A stretch of 64,000 nucleotides of DNA from an uncultured Bacilli bacterium. Lineage in GTDB: Bacteria; Bacillota_I; Bacilli_A; RF39; UBA660. The notes beneath the pieces were generated by a model that saw nothing but the letters and a program-made list of their open reading frames with translations, was not told the DNA's origin and did no database searches. Positions 1 to 7,447 of this stretch are shown in pieces. The stretch spans positions 1 to 64,000 of the forward strand of contig CALVQT010000003.1 of assembly GCA_944358375.1 (NCBI GenBank), read 5' to 3'. The position numbers were made by a program, and so were the translations under genes. Positions within the stretch are counted from its first letter, which is position 1; each line of letters starts with the position of its first letter.

Positions 1-105
1 AATACTTAACCCCCTAGGTATTTTGACACAAGTATCAAAATTACCGATGAGAATTTTTTATCAAACAAAAAAATCAATCATATTTCAGATTGAAGTTTAT
101 ATAAA

Positions 106-122
106 GTTCGAATAGTTCGAAC
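106..122 (-). terminator. Weak terminator downstream of the tRNA pair
   Basis: Perfect 7-bp inverted repeat GTTCGAA-CTA-TTCGAAC read on the minus strand, followed by TTTATAT. It lies just after the 3' end of tRNA-Thr, where a stop signal for the tRNA transcript is expected. The T tract is interrupted, so the strength is uncertain. Confidence 0.4.
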
Positions 123-133
123 AAATCCGTCAC

Positions 134-210
134 TGGTGCCAAAAAGAGGAATCGAACCCCCAACCTACTGATTACGATTCAGTTGCTCTACCAATTAAGC
201 TATTTTGGCA
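134..210 (-). tRNA. tRNA-Thr (anticodon CGT)
   Basis: Cloverleaf readable on the minus strand. The acceptor arm TGCCAAA pairs with TTTGGCA and is followed by an encoded CCA (136-134). The anticodon stem ACTGA/TCAGT encloses the loop ATCGTAA, so the anticodon is CGT and reads ACG (Thr). The T loop is TTCGATT. It lies 2 nt downstream of tRNA-Gln and is probably co-transcribed with it. Confidence 0.93.
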
Positions 211-212
211 TT

Positions 213-288
213 TGGTTACCCTGGTAGGGTTCGAACCTACGCATGCTGGAGTCAGAGTCCAGAGCCTTTCCACTTGGCTACAGGGTAA
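213..288 (-). tRNA. tRNA-Gln (anticodon CTG)
   Basis: The acceptor TTACCCT pairs with AGGGTAA, then an encoded CCA. The anticodon stem CTGGA/TCCAG encloses the loop CTCTGAC, giving anticodon CTG for codon CAG. The T loop TTCGAAC is canonical. It is the first gene of a divergent tRNA transcript. A TATAAT hexamer on the minus strand at 304-299 is a likely -10 element. Confidence 0.93.
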
Positions 289-355
289 TTTCAATAAAAT
301 TATATCATAAATTATAGAATTTTTAAATACAATATGATATAATATATAAAAACAT

Positions 356-704
356 GGGGCTGTATTGATTCGACAAAATTATGTTTTGGTAGGATGCATG
401 TAGTAGGCATACTTAAATGCAAAAATAAAATAATCGGAAAAGATTATAATTTTTCTCCAGTATTTGCTTAATTAGTAAATAAGGAGCTTTCATTAATATT
501 TTGACTCACGGATATTAAATGAGAGTTATATAGTGAGCTATATTAAAATTATGTTTATGAATTTTAATGAATTATTAATAAACTTAGAATAATAAAAGAA
601 GTTGGCAATCTACTTTATTATTTGAAATTGCAAACCAACTAAACATGTAGAATTCCTATGGAAATGAATTTTGGACAGGAGTTCGCTACTCCTCAGCTCC
701 ACCA
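356..704 (+). ncRNA. ssrA: Transfer-messenger RNA (tmRNA)
   Basis: The 5' end GGGGCTGTATTGATTCGAC and the 3' end GTTCGCTACTCC...CTCCACCA form the tRNA-Ala-like half, with an encoded CCA. The tag-coding region is best read with resume codon GGA at 436, preceded by ATAATC, which resembles the element before the B. subtilis resume codon. The encoded tag is GKDYNFSPVFA with stop TAA at 469-471, giving A-GKDYNFSPVFA after the charged alanine. Starting at the earlier GCA (419) would stop after four codons. A TATAAT at 338-343 is the likely -10 element. The length of about 349 nt is normal. Confidence 0.93.
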
Positions 705-716
705 TATTAATAATTT

Positions 717-742
717 AACACTTTTTAATAAAGTGTTTTTTT
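717..742 (+). terminator. ssrA terminator
   Basis: Stem AACACTTT/AAAGTGTT with a short TTAAT loop, followed by a run of T residues, directly downstream of ssrA. Confidence 0.8.
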
Positions 743-748
743 AATTGA

Positions 749-777
749 TTGACAAAATAAATATTATTTCATAAAAT
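749..777 (+). promoter_or_regulatory. Promoter positioned for leaderless transcription of the phosphatidyltransferase
   Basis: TTGACA at 749-754, a 17-nt spacer and TAAAAT at 772-777. Only 6 nt separate the -10 hexamer from the ATG at 784, so the expected +1 coincides with the start codon. There is no Shine-Dalgarno sequence upstream. Confidence 0.7.
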
Positions 778-783
778 AAAACT

Positions 784-1494
784 ATGAGGAAAGATACAAT
801 TAAAAAAATTGAATTAGTCATTGTTAATTCTATTACAATCACAAGATTACTAGGAGCCTTTGCTTTACCTTTTATTTATTATTATTATGGTTCTAGTACT
901 TTTGCTTTTTGGACAATAATATTATTTTTAAGTGACTTCATTGATGGATTTTTAGCAAGAACATTTAAAATTTCTACATTTTTTGGCTGTGCAATGGATG
1001 CATTGAGTGATAAATTACTAAATGCTAGCGCTTTTATTCTATTAAGTATACAAAATCGTTCATTATTTTTACCACTTATAATTGAAATTGCAATTATGTA
1101 TACAGTTTATTCTACATATAGATATGGTGGTAATATCAAATCAACAAAAATTGGAAAAATCAAAACTGTTGTATTAGATATATGCATAATATTATGTTTT
1201 ATAATACTTAGTTTACCTAAATATAATATATCTAATAAAATATTTGATTATTTAATATTAAATACAACTAATTTTATTAACATATTATCATCAATAATTA
1301 CAATTGCTTGTATAATTGCATTACTTGATTATATAAAATTAAATTCAATATCAAGAAAAAATCCCCTAGCAAATGAAATTAAAAATACAAAGAAAACTAA
1401 AAAAGAATTTAGTATATTAATAAAAGATGCATTTAATACTGAATACTATAGTAAGCATAAAAATGAATCAATTTTAAGACAATTTTATGTATAA
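784..1494 (+). CDS. CDP-alcohol phosphatidyltransferase family protein
   Basis: Integral membrane enzyme that should transfer a phosphatidyl group from a CDP-alcohol lipid to an alcohol acceptor, as in phosphatidylglycerophosphate or cardiolipin synthesis. The full family signature is visible: D51, D54-G55, A58-R59, G68, D72 and D76 (DxxDGxxAR-x8-GxxxDxxxD). Several hydrophobic helices follow, and a basic soluble tail of about 40 residues ends the 236-residue protein. PgsA-like is the closest guess, but the acceptor cannot be told from the sequence. The ATG has no Shine-Dalgarno sequence and sits at the predicted transcription start. A hairpin terminator follows, so the gene is monocistronic. 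Confidence 0.88.
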   Translation: MRKDTIKKIELVIVNSITITRLLGAFALPFIYYYYGSSTFAFWTIILFLSDFIDGFLARTFKISTFFGCAMDALSDKLLNASAFILLSIQNRSLFLPLIIEIAIMYTVYSTYRYGGNIKSTKIGKIKTVVLDICIILCFIILSLPKYNISNKIFDYLILNTTNFINILSSIITIACIIALLDYIKLNSISRKNPLANEIKNTKKTKKEFSILIKDAFNTEYYSKHKNESILRQFYV

Positions 1495-1518
1495 AAGACT
1501 TATTAAAAAGTCTTTTAA
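1493..1518 (+). terminator. Terminator after the phosphatidyltransferase gene
   Basis: AAAAGACT-TATTAAAA-AGTCTTTT followed by AATT, overlapping the stop codon region of the upstream gene. Confidence 0.7.
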
Positions 1519-1547
1519 TTTACAATATTAAATATAAATGATACAAT
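1519..1547 (+). promoter_or_regulatory. Promoter of the thioredoxin-like/EIIB-like pair
   Basis: TTTACA at 1519-1524, a 17-nt spacer and TACAAT at 1542-1547. The predicted +1 near 1554 leaves a leader of about 14 nt carrying the ribosome site AGGAAG. Confidence 0.65.
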
Positions 1548-1567
1548 AATATATAGGAAGTGATTAT

Positions 1568-2164
1568 ATGAAAAAAATAAAAATTATTTTGATAATAATA
1601 ATCGCATGTATAGGAGCTATATTAATATATGAAAAGTTTGAAGTAGATAAGCCAAGCGAAATAACTATAGATAAACATTTAAGTGAATATAGCCTGCTTA
1701 CTGAAGATAATGTTTTTAAATTTAAAAACATTGACTCAATAATTAATATATTGACTCATAATACTGGTATTATATTATTTTGTAGTCCTAGTTCTAATTG
1801 GTGTCAATATTATTTAAAAGCATTGAATGATATAGCTAAAGAGAATAATATTAAAGAAATTTACTATAATGATATTAAGGAAGATAGAAACAATAATTCA
1901 TTAAAATACCAAAAAATAGTTAATATCTTATATGATTATTTAGATATGGATGATACTAATAATAAAAGGTTAAATATGCCATGCTTAGTTTTTATTAAAG
2001 ATGGTAATTTATTAGCAGTAGATACTAAATATTCTATAGTAAGTAGTGAAATTATTCCTGAAGATTATTGGAGTGATAAAGATAATATAAATGCATTTAA
2101 CAATCAAATTAATGAATATATATATCTTCTAAACAAAGAAAATGTTGAAGAAGTTATCAAATAG
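1568..2164 (+). CDS. Membrane-anchored thioredoxin-like protein
   Basis: 198 residues. An N-terminal membrane anchor (about 4-21) is followed by a domain with a thioredoxin-like layout. A beta strand ends in FCSPSSNWCQYY (C72 and C79), a helix follows, and MPCLVFIKDG (P138, the usual cis-Pro position) comes before a final strand and helix. Thioredoxins normally have CxxC. Here the two cysteines are six residues apart and a third, C139, follows the proline, so the redox chemistry is uncertain. The domain is probably extracytoplasmic. Ribosome site AGGAAG. The next gene starts 14 nt later in the same operon. Family assignment is inference from fold pattern. Confidence 0.55.
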   Translation: MKKIKIILIIIIACIGAILIYEKFEVDKPSEITIDKHLSEYSLLTEDNVFKFKNIDSIINILTHNTGIILFCSPSSNWCQYYLKALNDIAKENNIKEIYYNDIKEDRNNNSLKYQKIVNILYDYLDMDDTNNKRLNMPCLVFIKDGNLLAVDTKYSIVSSEIIPEDYWSDKDNINAFNNQINEYIYLLNKENVEEVIK

Positions 2165-2178
2165 GAGGGAAAATATTT

Positions 2179-2490
2179 ATGGGTATTGAATATATTATTA
2201 TAATTTTAATTCTTGTTTTAATCTCTTTTATAGTTATTAAATTAAAAAGAAAGGATTTTAATATTGAAATTAATAAGTTAATTCAATATTTAGGTGGTAA
2301 AGAAAATATATTAGATTCTCAAATTAACTTATCAAGATTAAAAGTAACGCTTAAAGATGTTAGTAAAGTTAATAAAGAAGGAATACAAAAATTAGGCGCT
2401 AAAGGAATTGTAGAAATTGATAATCAATTAAAAATTATACTAGGACCTGATTCAAAGCAATTAAAAAAATATATGACTGATTTAAAATAA
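2179..2490 (+). CDS. Membrane-anchored EIIB-like protein without the active cysteine
   Basis: 103 residues. A transmembrane segment (3-21) is followed by a domain like the glucose-type PTS EIIB domain: a helix ending LIQYLGGKENI, then LSRLKVTLKD, then an LGAKGIVEI turn and an ILG-x-D strand. In real EIIB domains a phospho-accepting Cys precedes the T/S-RLR strand. Here that position is Asn50 and the protein contains no Cys at all, so it cannot relay phosphate in the usual way. A structural or regulatory role is more likely. Strong ribosome site GGAGG. A terminator follows. Confidence 0.7.
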   Translation: MGIEYIIIILILVLISFIVIKLKRKDFNIEINKLIQYLGGKENILDSQINLSRLKVTLKDVSKVNKEGIQKLGAKGIVEIDNQLKIILGPDSKQLKKYMTDLK

Positions 2491-2514
2491 ACTACTTAAT
2501 ATTAAGTAGTTTTT
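2489..2514 (+). terminator. Terminator after the EIIB-like gene
   Basis: AAACTACTTAA-TA-TTAAGTAGTTT followed by TT, starting at the stop codon. Confidence 0.75.
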
Positions 2515-2668
2515 ATCTATAATAATATGGTCCATAATAATTATAAGGCATTGGAATTGGTCTTGGATAAGGATTAAAAATATTAGAAATAGCACCCCCT
2601 GCTAAAGTTCCCAATAGAAATGGAGCTGCAAAACCAAATCCATAATTAGGCCTATATCTATTATACAT
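2513..2668 (-). CDS. Tiny Tyr/Pro/Gly-rich protein
   Basis: 51-residue open frame with a good ribosome site (GAGGTGAAGT just before the ATG). The N terminus MYNRYRPNYG is Tyr/Asn/Gly-rich. A short hydrophobic stretch of about 18 residues (FGFAAPFLLG onward) follows, then a Pro/Tyr-rich tail ending PYYYR. The composition resembles small Firmicutes coat or envelope proteins and recalls the YjcZ-like gene at 11543, but no family can be named. It converges on the EIIB-like gene. Confidence 0.6.
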   Translation of the reverse strand: MYNRYRPNYGFGFAAPFLLGTLAGGAISNIFNPYPRPIPMPYNYYGPYYYR

Positions 2669-2696
2669 ATACTTCACCTCTATTTTATATTATGTA

Positions 2697-2722
2697 AAAA
2701 GCACTACATTGTTAGTGCTTTT
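2697..2722 (-). terminator. Terminator of the metallophosphoesterase operon
   Basis: AAAAGCACTA/TAGTGCTTTT stem with a 6-nt loop overlapping the stop codon. On the minus strand it is followed by TTTTT. Confidence 0.75.
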
Positions 2723-3579
2723 AAACGATACAAATTAAATGATGGCTTATTAAATAATCTATAATTATATTTATTACAACCTATTCCACTGGATATAAAA
2801 ATCTTAGTTAGTCCTTTTGAATAAAACTCCTCATAATATTTATATGAAGAATCATTTATAAATAATTTGTTTATATAAGGTAATTTAATTAATCCACCTA
2901 AACTGTGTCCACCTAATATCATATCTACTTCATATGGACTTTCATCTAAATATTTAATTGTTTTTCCATCATGAACCAAAACTATTATATATTTCCTATT
3001 TTCATCACTATAAAATTCAAATGACTTTTCAAGATTAGTATTTTCTTTAATTGATGATGGAATACCAACGATATACATTGGTTCATTATTATTATAATAT
3101 ATAGTATCATAACTATTATTTAATATATTAAAACCTGAGTTATTCATAATCTCTTCATATGAACTAAATGAAAAGTCATAGTCCCCATATATAGCATATT
3201 TAGATATATTAACATTAATTTTAGACAAATTTTCTATTAAAAATTTTTTATCACTTTCATTTATTATTTTATTATTTACTAAATCTCCAGTAAAAACTAC
3301 TATGTCAGGTTTTAAAATATTTATTTTTTCTACTAATAATTTAACTTCTTCTTTATCAGTAGTTGACTTATATAATAAATCTGAAAAATGAACTATTTTG
3401 AGTCCACTAAAATTACTAGATAAAATACTACTTTCAACCCTATATTCTTTAACAATTAATCCTTTTGTCCCTAAATATTTAGCATACACAACCACTAAAA
3501 AACAAAAAATTAATATAAACATAATTATATATAATAATTTATGTGATTTTTTTTCTTTATTATTTTCTTCATTTTCCAT
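2704..3579 (-). CDS. Degenerate YkuE-like metallophosphoesterase, membrane-anchored
   Basis: 291 residues. A cytoplasmic basic N terminus and one membrane segment (about 14-33) are followed by a calcineurin-like fold. The family motifs are present in order but altered. D-x-H is SDLLY (D67 kept, His69 is Leu). GD is kept (D99). GNHD is GDYD, so both the Asn ligand and the catalytic His are lost. H203 is kept. GHxH is GHSL (H225 kept, the last His is Leu). Four of the eight usual metal or catalytic residues are replaced, so normal phosphoesterase activity is doubtful. It starts 1 nt into the end of the CPBP gene, so translation is probably coupled. Confidence 0.72.
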   Translation of the reverse strand: MENEENNKEKKSHKLLYIIMFILIFCFLVVVYAKYLGTKGLIVKEYRVESSILSSNFSGLKIVHFSDLLYKSTTDKEEVKLLVEKINILKPDIVVFTGDLVNNKIINESDKKFLIENLSKINVNISKYAIYGDYDFSFSSYEEIMNNSGFNILNNSYDTIYYNNNEPMYIVGIPSSIKENTNLEKSFEFYSDENRKYIIVLVHDGKTIKYLDESPYEVDMILGGHSLGGLIKLPYINKLFINDSSYKYYEEFYSKGLTKIFISSGIGCNKYNYRLFNKPSFNLYRLKALTM

Positions 3580-4274
3580 TAGAATACACCGCTAAAATGA
3601 ACTATTAATAATAAAATGCAAGTAACACTATTATGAAATGCATGCATAGTTATAGATGTAAAAGTGGTTTTAGTCTCAAAATTCATAAATGCAAACATAA
3701 ATCCTAAAGTTCCATATGGTAATATATATAATAAATCGCTAAAAACAAAAGTATTACTTATAAAATTAGTAGTTAAATGTGCACATCCAAATAATAAACC
3801 AGATGTAATTGCAAAAACATATTTATTTTTAAATATTTTAGATATACTTTTTCTAAATGATAATTCTTCTGCTATTGGAGCAAATATTGCTATATTAATA
3901 AATGCAAATATAGGTAAATTATATAATAAATCTCTAACACCTTCCTCATTTTGAGATATATTATTTAATACCATACTTATTATTAAATTAAAAAATATCA
4001 TACATAAATAACCCGCTATATAATATTTAAAACCGGTTTTAATATTATATTTAAAATTTTTAGTATATATTTTAAATTCTTTAACTAAATCTTTATAAAA
4101 CAAAGCTATTAATAATAAAATAAATAATAATTCTGCTAACATACTAGAAATTATGCTATTTATTTTAAATTTTATAAATAATAATTCAAATAAACTTGGT
4201 ATAACAAAAACTCCTGTTATACATAAAATTGCTATTAAAATATTTATTATAAATTTTTTTTGCTTTTCATTCAT
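3579..4274 (-). CDS. CPBP family intramembrane metalloprotease
   Basis: 231-residue polytopic membrane protein with the three motifs of the CPBP (CaaX protease and bacteriocin-processing) family. These are E136-E137-x3-R141 in APIAEELSFR, H166 in the next helix (FGCAHL), and H211/N215 in HAFHN. The family includes Abi immunity proteins and prenyl-peptide proteases; the substrate here is unknown. Ribosome site AGGAG. First gene of a two-gene operon with the degenerate metallophosphoesterase. A TATAAT at 4308-4303 is a likely -10. Confidence 0.85.
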   Translation of the reverse strand: MNEKQKKFIINILIAILCITGVFVIPSLFELLFIKFKINSIISSMLAELLFILLLIALFYKDLVKEFKIYTKNFKYNIKTGFKYYIAGYLCMIFFNLIISMVLNNISQNEEGVRDLLYNLPIFAFINIAIFAPIAEELSFRKSISKIFKNKYVFAITSGLLFGCAHLTTNFISNTFVFSDLLYILPYGTLGFMFAFMNFETKTTFTSITMHAFHNSVTCILLLIVHFSGVF

Positions 4275-4333
4275 ATTTTTTCTCCTATCATCATCTATTA
4301 ATATTATATAACAACATTTAAATATATAAAAGA

Positions 4334-4362
4334 AAAATTAACTATTTGATTAAGTTAATTTT
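4334..4362 (-). terminator. tyrS terminator
   Basis: On the minus strand AAAATTAACT pairs with AGTTAATTTT around a 9-nt loop and is followed by TCTTTT. It overlaps the tyrS stop codon. Confidence 0.6.
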
Positions 4363-5544
4363 AATGTGAATCTTCTTTCCCTTACTAATTACCATATTTT
4401 TTAATTTATCTTTTTCAATAATAGTATTAATATCTATAACTCTTTCTCCATTTATTTTAATGCCATTTCCAATTATTAATCTTCTTGCTTCACTCTTAGA
4501 TGGTGCAACCATAGCTAAAACTAACAAATCAAGTATATTAATATCATTATCTATATTAATATCAACACTTGGCATACCTTCTTCACTATATCCTTTAGAA
4601 AATACATCTTCACTAGTTTTTTTAGCTGCTTCTGCTTCTTCTTTTCCATGAATATCTTTAACAACTTCATATGCTAAAGCTTTTTGAGCTTTTCTATGTT
4701 CTGGATGTTCAAGAGTTTCTTTCTCTAATTTTTCAATTTCTTCTTTAGATAAAAAAGTAAATACTTTCAAATATTCAATAACTTTAGAATCATCAGAATT
4801 TATTAAATATTGATATATTTTATATGGACTTGTTTTATTTTTATCTAACCATAAAGCATTTCCTTCACTTTTTCCAAATTTTTTTCCATTACTATCTAAT
4901 ATTAATGGCATTGTAAATCCATATGCTTCTTTTCCTTCAATTTTACGTATCAATTCAATACCAGTAGTTATATTTCCCCATTGATCTGAACCAGCAGCTT
5001 GTAACACACAATTTTTGTTTCTGAATAATTCTAAAAAATCAAATCCTTGTAATAGTGTATAAGAAAATTCAGCATATGTAATACCAGTTTCTAATCTTCT
5101 AGATATAATATCCTTATTAAGCATGTAATTTACATTAATATATTTACCTATATCTCTTAAAAAATCCAAATAAGTTACATCTTTAGTCCAATCATAGTTA
5201 TTAACAATTTCTGCTTTTCCATCCAATAATTTATCTACTTGAGCTGATAAACCTTTAATGTTTTTTTCAACTATATCCTTTGATATAATTTCTCTTTCTG
5301 CACTTGGTCTTGGATCTCCGATTAAACCAGTAGCTCCTCCTATTAATATAATAGGTTTGTGTCCATAAAGAGCTAATCTTTTAGTAGTAACAAATGATGC
5401 ATAATGTCCAATGTGTAAAGAGTCCGCAGTTGGATCAGTACCTATATAAAATGTTAAACTTTCATTATTTAATTTATCTTCTAATTCTGGGCTACTTACA
5501 TCTTTAACTATACCTCTCCATAAAAGTTCTTCATAAAATTTCAT
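4342..5544 (-). CDS. tyrS: Tyrosyl-tRNA synthetase
   Basis: Class I synthetase that charges tRNA-Tyr. The HIGH motif is LHIGH at about residues 43-47 and the KMSKS equivalent is KFGKS at about 222-226. A C-terminal S4-type RNA-binding domain runs from about 330 to the end. The ATG at 5544 (MKFYEELLWRG) is chosen because AAGGGA lies 9-10 nt upstream and because the predicted transcription start (about 5560) excludes the longer frame opening with TTG at 5562. Length is 400 residues, normal for the family. No T-box is visible; the leader is only about 16 nt. Confidence 0.95.
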   Translation of the reverse strand: MKFYEELLWRGIVKDVSSPELEDKLNNESLTFYIGTDPTADSLHIGHYASFVTTKRLALYGHKPIILIGGATGLIGDPRPSAEREIISKDIVEKNIKGLSAQVDKLLDGKAEIVNNYDWTKDVTYLDFLRDIGKYINVNYMLNKDIISRRLETGITYAEFSYTLLQGFDFLELFRNKNCVLQAAGSDQWGNITTGIELIRKIEGKEAYGFTMPLILDSNGKKFGKSEGNALWLDKNKTSPYKIYQYLINSDDSKVIEYLKVFTFLSKEEIEKLEKETLEHPEHRKAQKALAYEVVKDIHGKEEAEAAKKTSEDVFSKGYSEEGMPSVDINIDNDINILDLLVLAMVAPSKSEARRLIIGNGIKINGERVIDINTIIEKDKLKNMVISKGKKIHIKINLIK

Positions 5545-5566
5545 AAAACTCATTCCCTTCAAAAAA

Positions 5567-5595
5567 AGTATATATTATTTGTTATTCTTTGTCAA
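5567..5595 (-). promoter_or_regulatory. tyrS promoter
   Basis: TTGACA at 5595-5590, a 17-nt spacer and TATACT at 5572-5567. It places +1 near 5560, at the Shine-Dalgarno sequence itself. Confidence 0.75.
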
Positions 5596-5785
5596 ACAAA
5601 CAATTATATTTTATTAGTATTATACGATAATTTAAAAAATGTAATATAATAATTTTAAATAAATATATTGCTTTTCATATATATTAAACATGTATTTTTA
5701 TTTTTATAAATAATTTATTATTAATAAAGATTAATTAATTTAAATTAAGAAATTGCAATATAAAAATTAAAATATATTTTATAAT

Positions 5786-5812
5786 TTAAAAAACATACAT
5801 TAATATGTATAT
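5786..5812 (-). terminator. Terminator of the TasA-like gene 1
   Basis: On the minus strand ATACAT-ATTA-ATGTAT is followed by GTTTTTT, downstream of the stop codon at 5820. The 5596-5785 stretch between it and the tyrS promoter is AT-rich with no gene visible. Confidence 0.6.
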
Positions 5813-5819
5813 TTTATAT

Positions 5820-6389
5820 TTAGTTACCTTGAATGTATGTTAATGTATAACCTAATCCCGTTATAATAACATCATTTTTAGGAAGAATTTCAGTATCTAA
5901 TGAAAGAACTAATTTTAATTCTTCTTCATTAGATGGTTCAATTGTATCGCCTTCATTAATTGTTCTACCATCTTTATAAGTTAAATTATAAGTATATGTA
6001 TTAGGTAGTGAAGTAAATGTATTATCACCAGATAATTGTGGAGTTTTTTCAGTTATCGTTGATAATTCAGCAGGAACTTGTCCATCATTTACAACTTTAA
6101 AATAATATGTAACTGAATCTCCATTAACCTTTAAAACTATTTCATCAATAGTAATGGTGGTTGTTTGTAAATTCATATTACCAGCTATTGCTTCACCAGT
6201 CGTTACAGGGTTCGCCTCTACACCCGCAGCTTCTTCAAAGTGCACATTCCAAGTTGAATTAGATGACTGCACTTTTGTTGTTGATGTAATTTCTAATACT
6301 TGTTGTAATGCCGCATAACCTACTGTTATACCCCCAACAGCAATAATTATAGCAGCTATTGCTAACCATTTCAATGTTTGTTTTTCCAT
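5820..6389 (-). CDS. TasA/camelysin-like secreted fibre subunit 1
   Basis: 189 residues. The N-terminal hydrophobic segment ends in GGITVGYAAL, the type of signal peptide cleaved by SipW-like signal peptidases. It is followed by a beta-rich domain with TWNVHFEEA near the mature N terminus and GLGYTLTYIQ at the C terminus. The protein at 8609-9175 has the same plan (TWKVEFINQ and NLGYTLVYTQ), so the two are paralogues. By analogy with TasA they should polymerise into extracellular fibres. It has its own extended -10 promoter and ribosome site AAGGAGGG, separate from the peptidase genes upstream. Family assignment is by motif and context. Confidence 0.72.
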   Translation of the reverse strand: MEKQTLKWLAIAAIIIAVGGITVGYAALQQVLEITSTTKVQSSNSTWNVHFEEAAGVEANPVTTGEAIAGNMNLQTTTITIDEIVLKVNGDSVTYYFKVVNDGQVPAELSTITEKTPQLSGDNTFTSLPNTYTYNLTYKDGRTINEGDTIEPSNEEELKLVLSLDTEILPKNDVIITGLGYTLTYIQGN

Positions 6390-6410
6390 AATAATTATCC
6401 CTCCTTACTT

Positions 6411-6419
6411 ATTATATCA
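6411..6419 (-). promoter_or_regulatory. Extended -10 promoter of TasA-like gene 1
   Basis: TGATATAAT (6419-6411) has the extended -10 form with no clear -35. The predicted +1 near 6404 leaves a short leader holding AAGGAGGG. Confidence 0.55.
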
Positions 6420-6436
6420 TAAATTTTGTGCAACAT

Positions 6437-7444
6437 TTATTTTTTTATAATATATCTATACATGATATCATTATCCACAATTACGAATGTACTTTGTAAA
6501 TCTTCTTTTAAATGTAAAATTGGCTTTTCTATATTTTCTCTAGCATCTAATAATTCTTCAAATGAGTCAACATCTATAACATTTGATATATTTTCTGGTA
6601 ATGAATTTGTTTCTACTATAGCTCTATCATATTGTTTTTCTATTTTTTCAATCATTAATAAATATTTACCTTTATTTTTTCTTTCAACTAAATATGAAAC
6701 AATAATTGTAACGATTAATATTACATCAGCAATTATGAAAATAATAAATGCTGCAAAATATATTTTATTTAAAATGTGGAACTTTGGCGTAGATTGTACC
6801 GCATAATCTTGATTAATATCTTTCGTATCTATATTCACATTTATAGTTTGCTCAGATAAAGGAATCATTAAATTAATATGATTCTCTTTTTCTACCTTTT
6901 GATTAAATATTTCATTTTTAGCTTTCCATAAGACATTTAATTTAACATTTAAATAACTATCAGCTGAAAGAGCATAATCACTTTTAAAATCATTAATTAT
7001 TGAATTGTATTCATCATAATTTATTTTAACATTCTCATTTATAACAAATGGATTTTTATTATCAATCTTTTGTATATCTTTTAATATAAACTCTTTTTCA
7101 TATAATACTTCTTTTGGATTATTTTTTTCATGAGCAACTAAATCAGCTGTTATGCTATATTCATATTCATAATCATTCTCATCATAACCATCAAAAGTAT
7201 ATAAAAAATTTGCATCAACATATTCAATCAAGCTAGCTATATACTGTTTCCCCTCAGGCAAATAATCTTCTTCAAAATAATCATTATCTTTTAAATATAC
7301 TGAATAATTAACTTTCCCTTCTTCAACAAAATGAACTTCATCTATGTATTTAAAATTAACTGATAAACTCATGCTTAATATTGTTAAAACTAAGCAAAGA
7401 ATTATTAATATAATTAAAATAATCATTTTATTTTTATATTTCAT
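6437..7444 (-). CDS. Membrane protein of the TasA/SipW locus (DUF5305-like)
   Basis: 335 residues. One membrane segment lies at about 7-28, then an extracytoplasmic beta-rich domain of about 190 residues, a second membrane segment near 225-250, and a cytoplasmic tail of about 80 residues. This architecture and its position beside a SipW-type peptidase recall the DUF5305 family, recalled from memory and not searched. It follows the peptidase gene directly (3 nt apart, ribosome site GAGGT). A role as anchor or assembly platform for the fibre subunits is inferred from context only. Confidence 0.5.
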   Translation of the reverse strand: MKYKNKMIILIILIILCLVLTILSMSLSVNFKYIDEVHFVEEGKVNYSVYLKDNDYFEEDYLPEGKQYIASLIEYVDANFLYTFDGYDENDYEYEYSITADLVAHEKNNPKEVLYEKEFILKDIQKIDNKNPFVINENVKINYDEYNSIINDFKSDYALSADSYLNVKLNVLWKAKNEIFNQKVEKENHINLMIPLSEQTINVNIDTKDINQDYAVQSTPKFHILNKIYFAAFIIFIIADVILIVTIIVSYLVERKNKGKYLLMIEKIEKQYDRAIVETNSLPENISNVIDVDSFEELLDARENIEKPILHLKEDLQSTFVIVDNDIMYRYIIKK

Positions 7445-7447
7445 AAT

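Noticed and set aside
1..105. Inverted repeat GGTATTTTGA/TCAAAATTACC near 17-45 as a terminator or attachment site
   Set aside because: No T run on either side, no repeat copy elsewhere and no integrase in the window, so neither role is supported.
419..433. tmRNA tag starting at GCA, the usual first codon
   Set aside because: It reads only four codons before TAA, whereas the frame from GGA at 436 gives a tag of normal length with a matching upstream element.
5545..5562. Longer TyrS starting with TTG at 5562 or ATG at 5553
   Set aside because: The predicted transcription start (about 5560) and the position of AAGGGA make the ATG at 5544 the fitting start.
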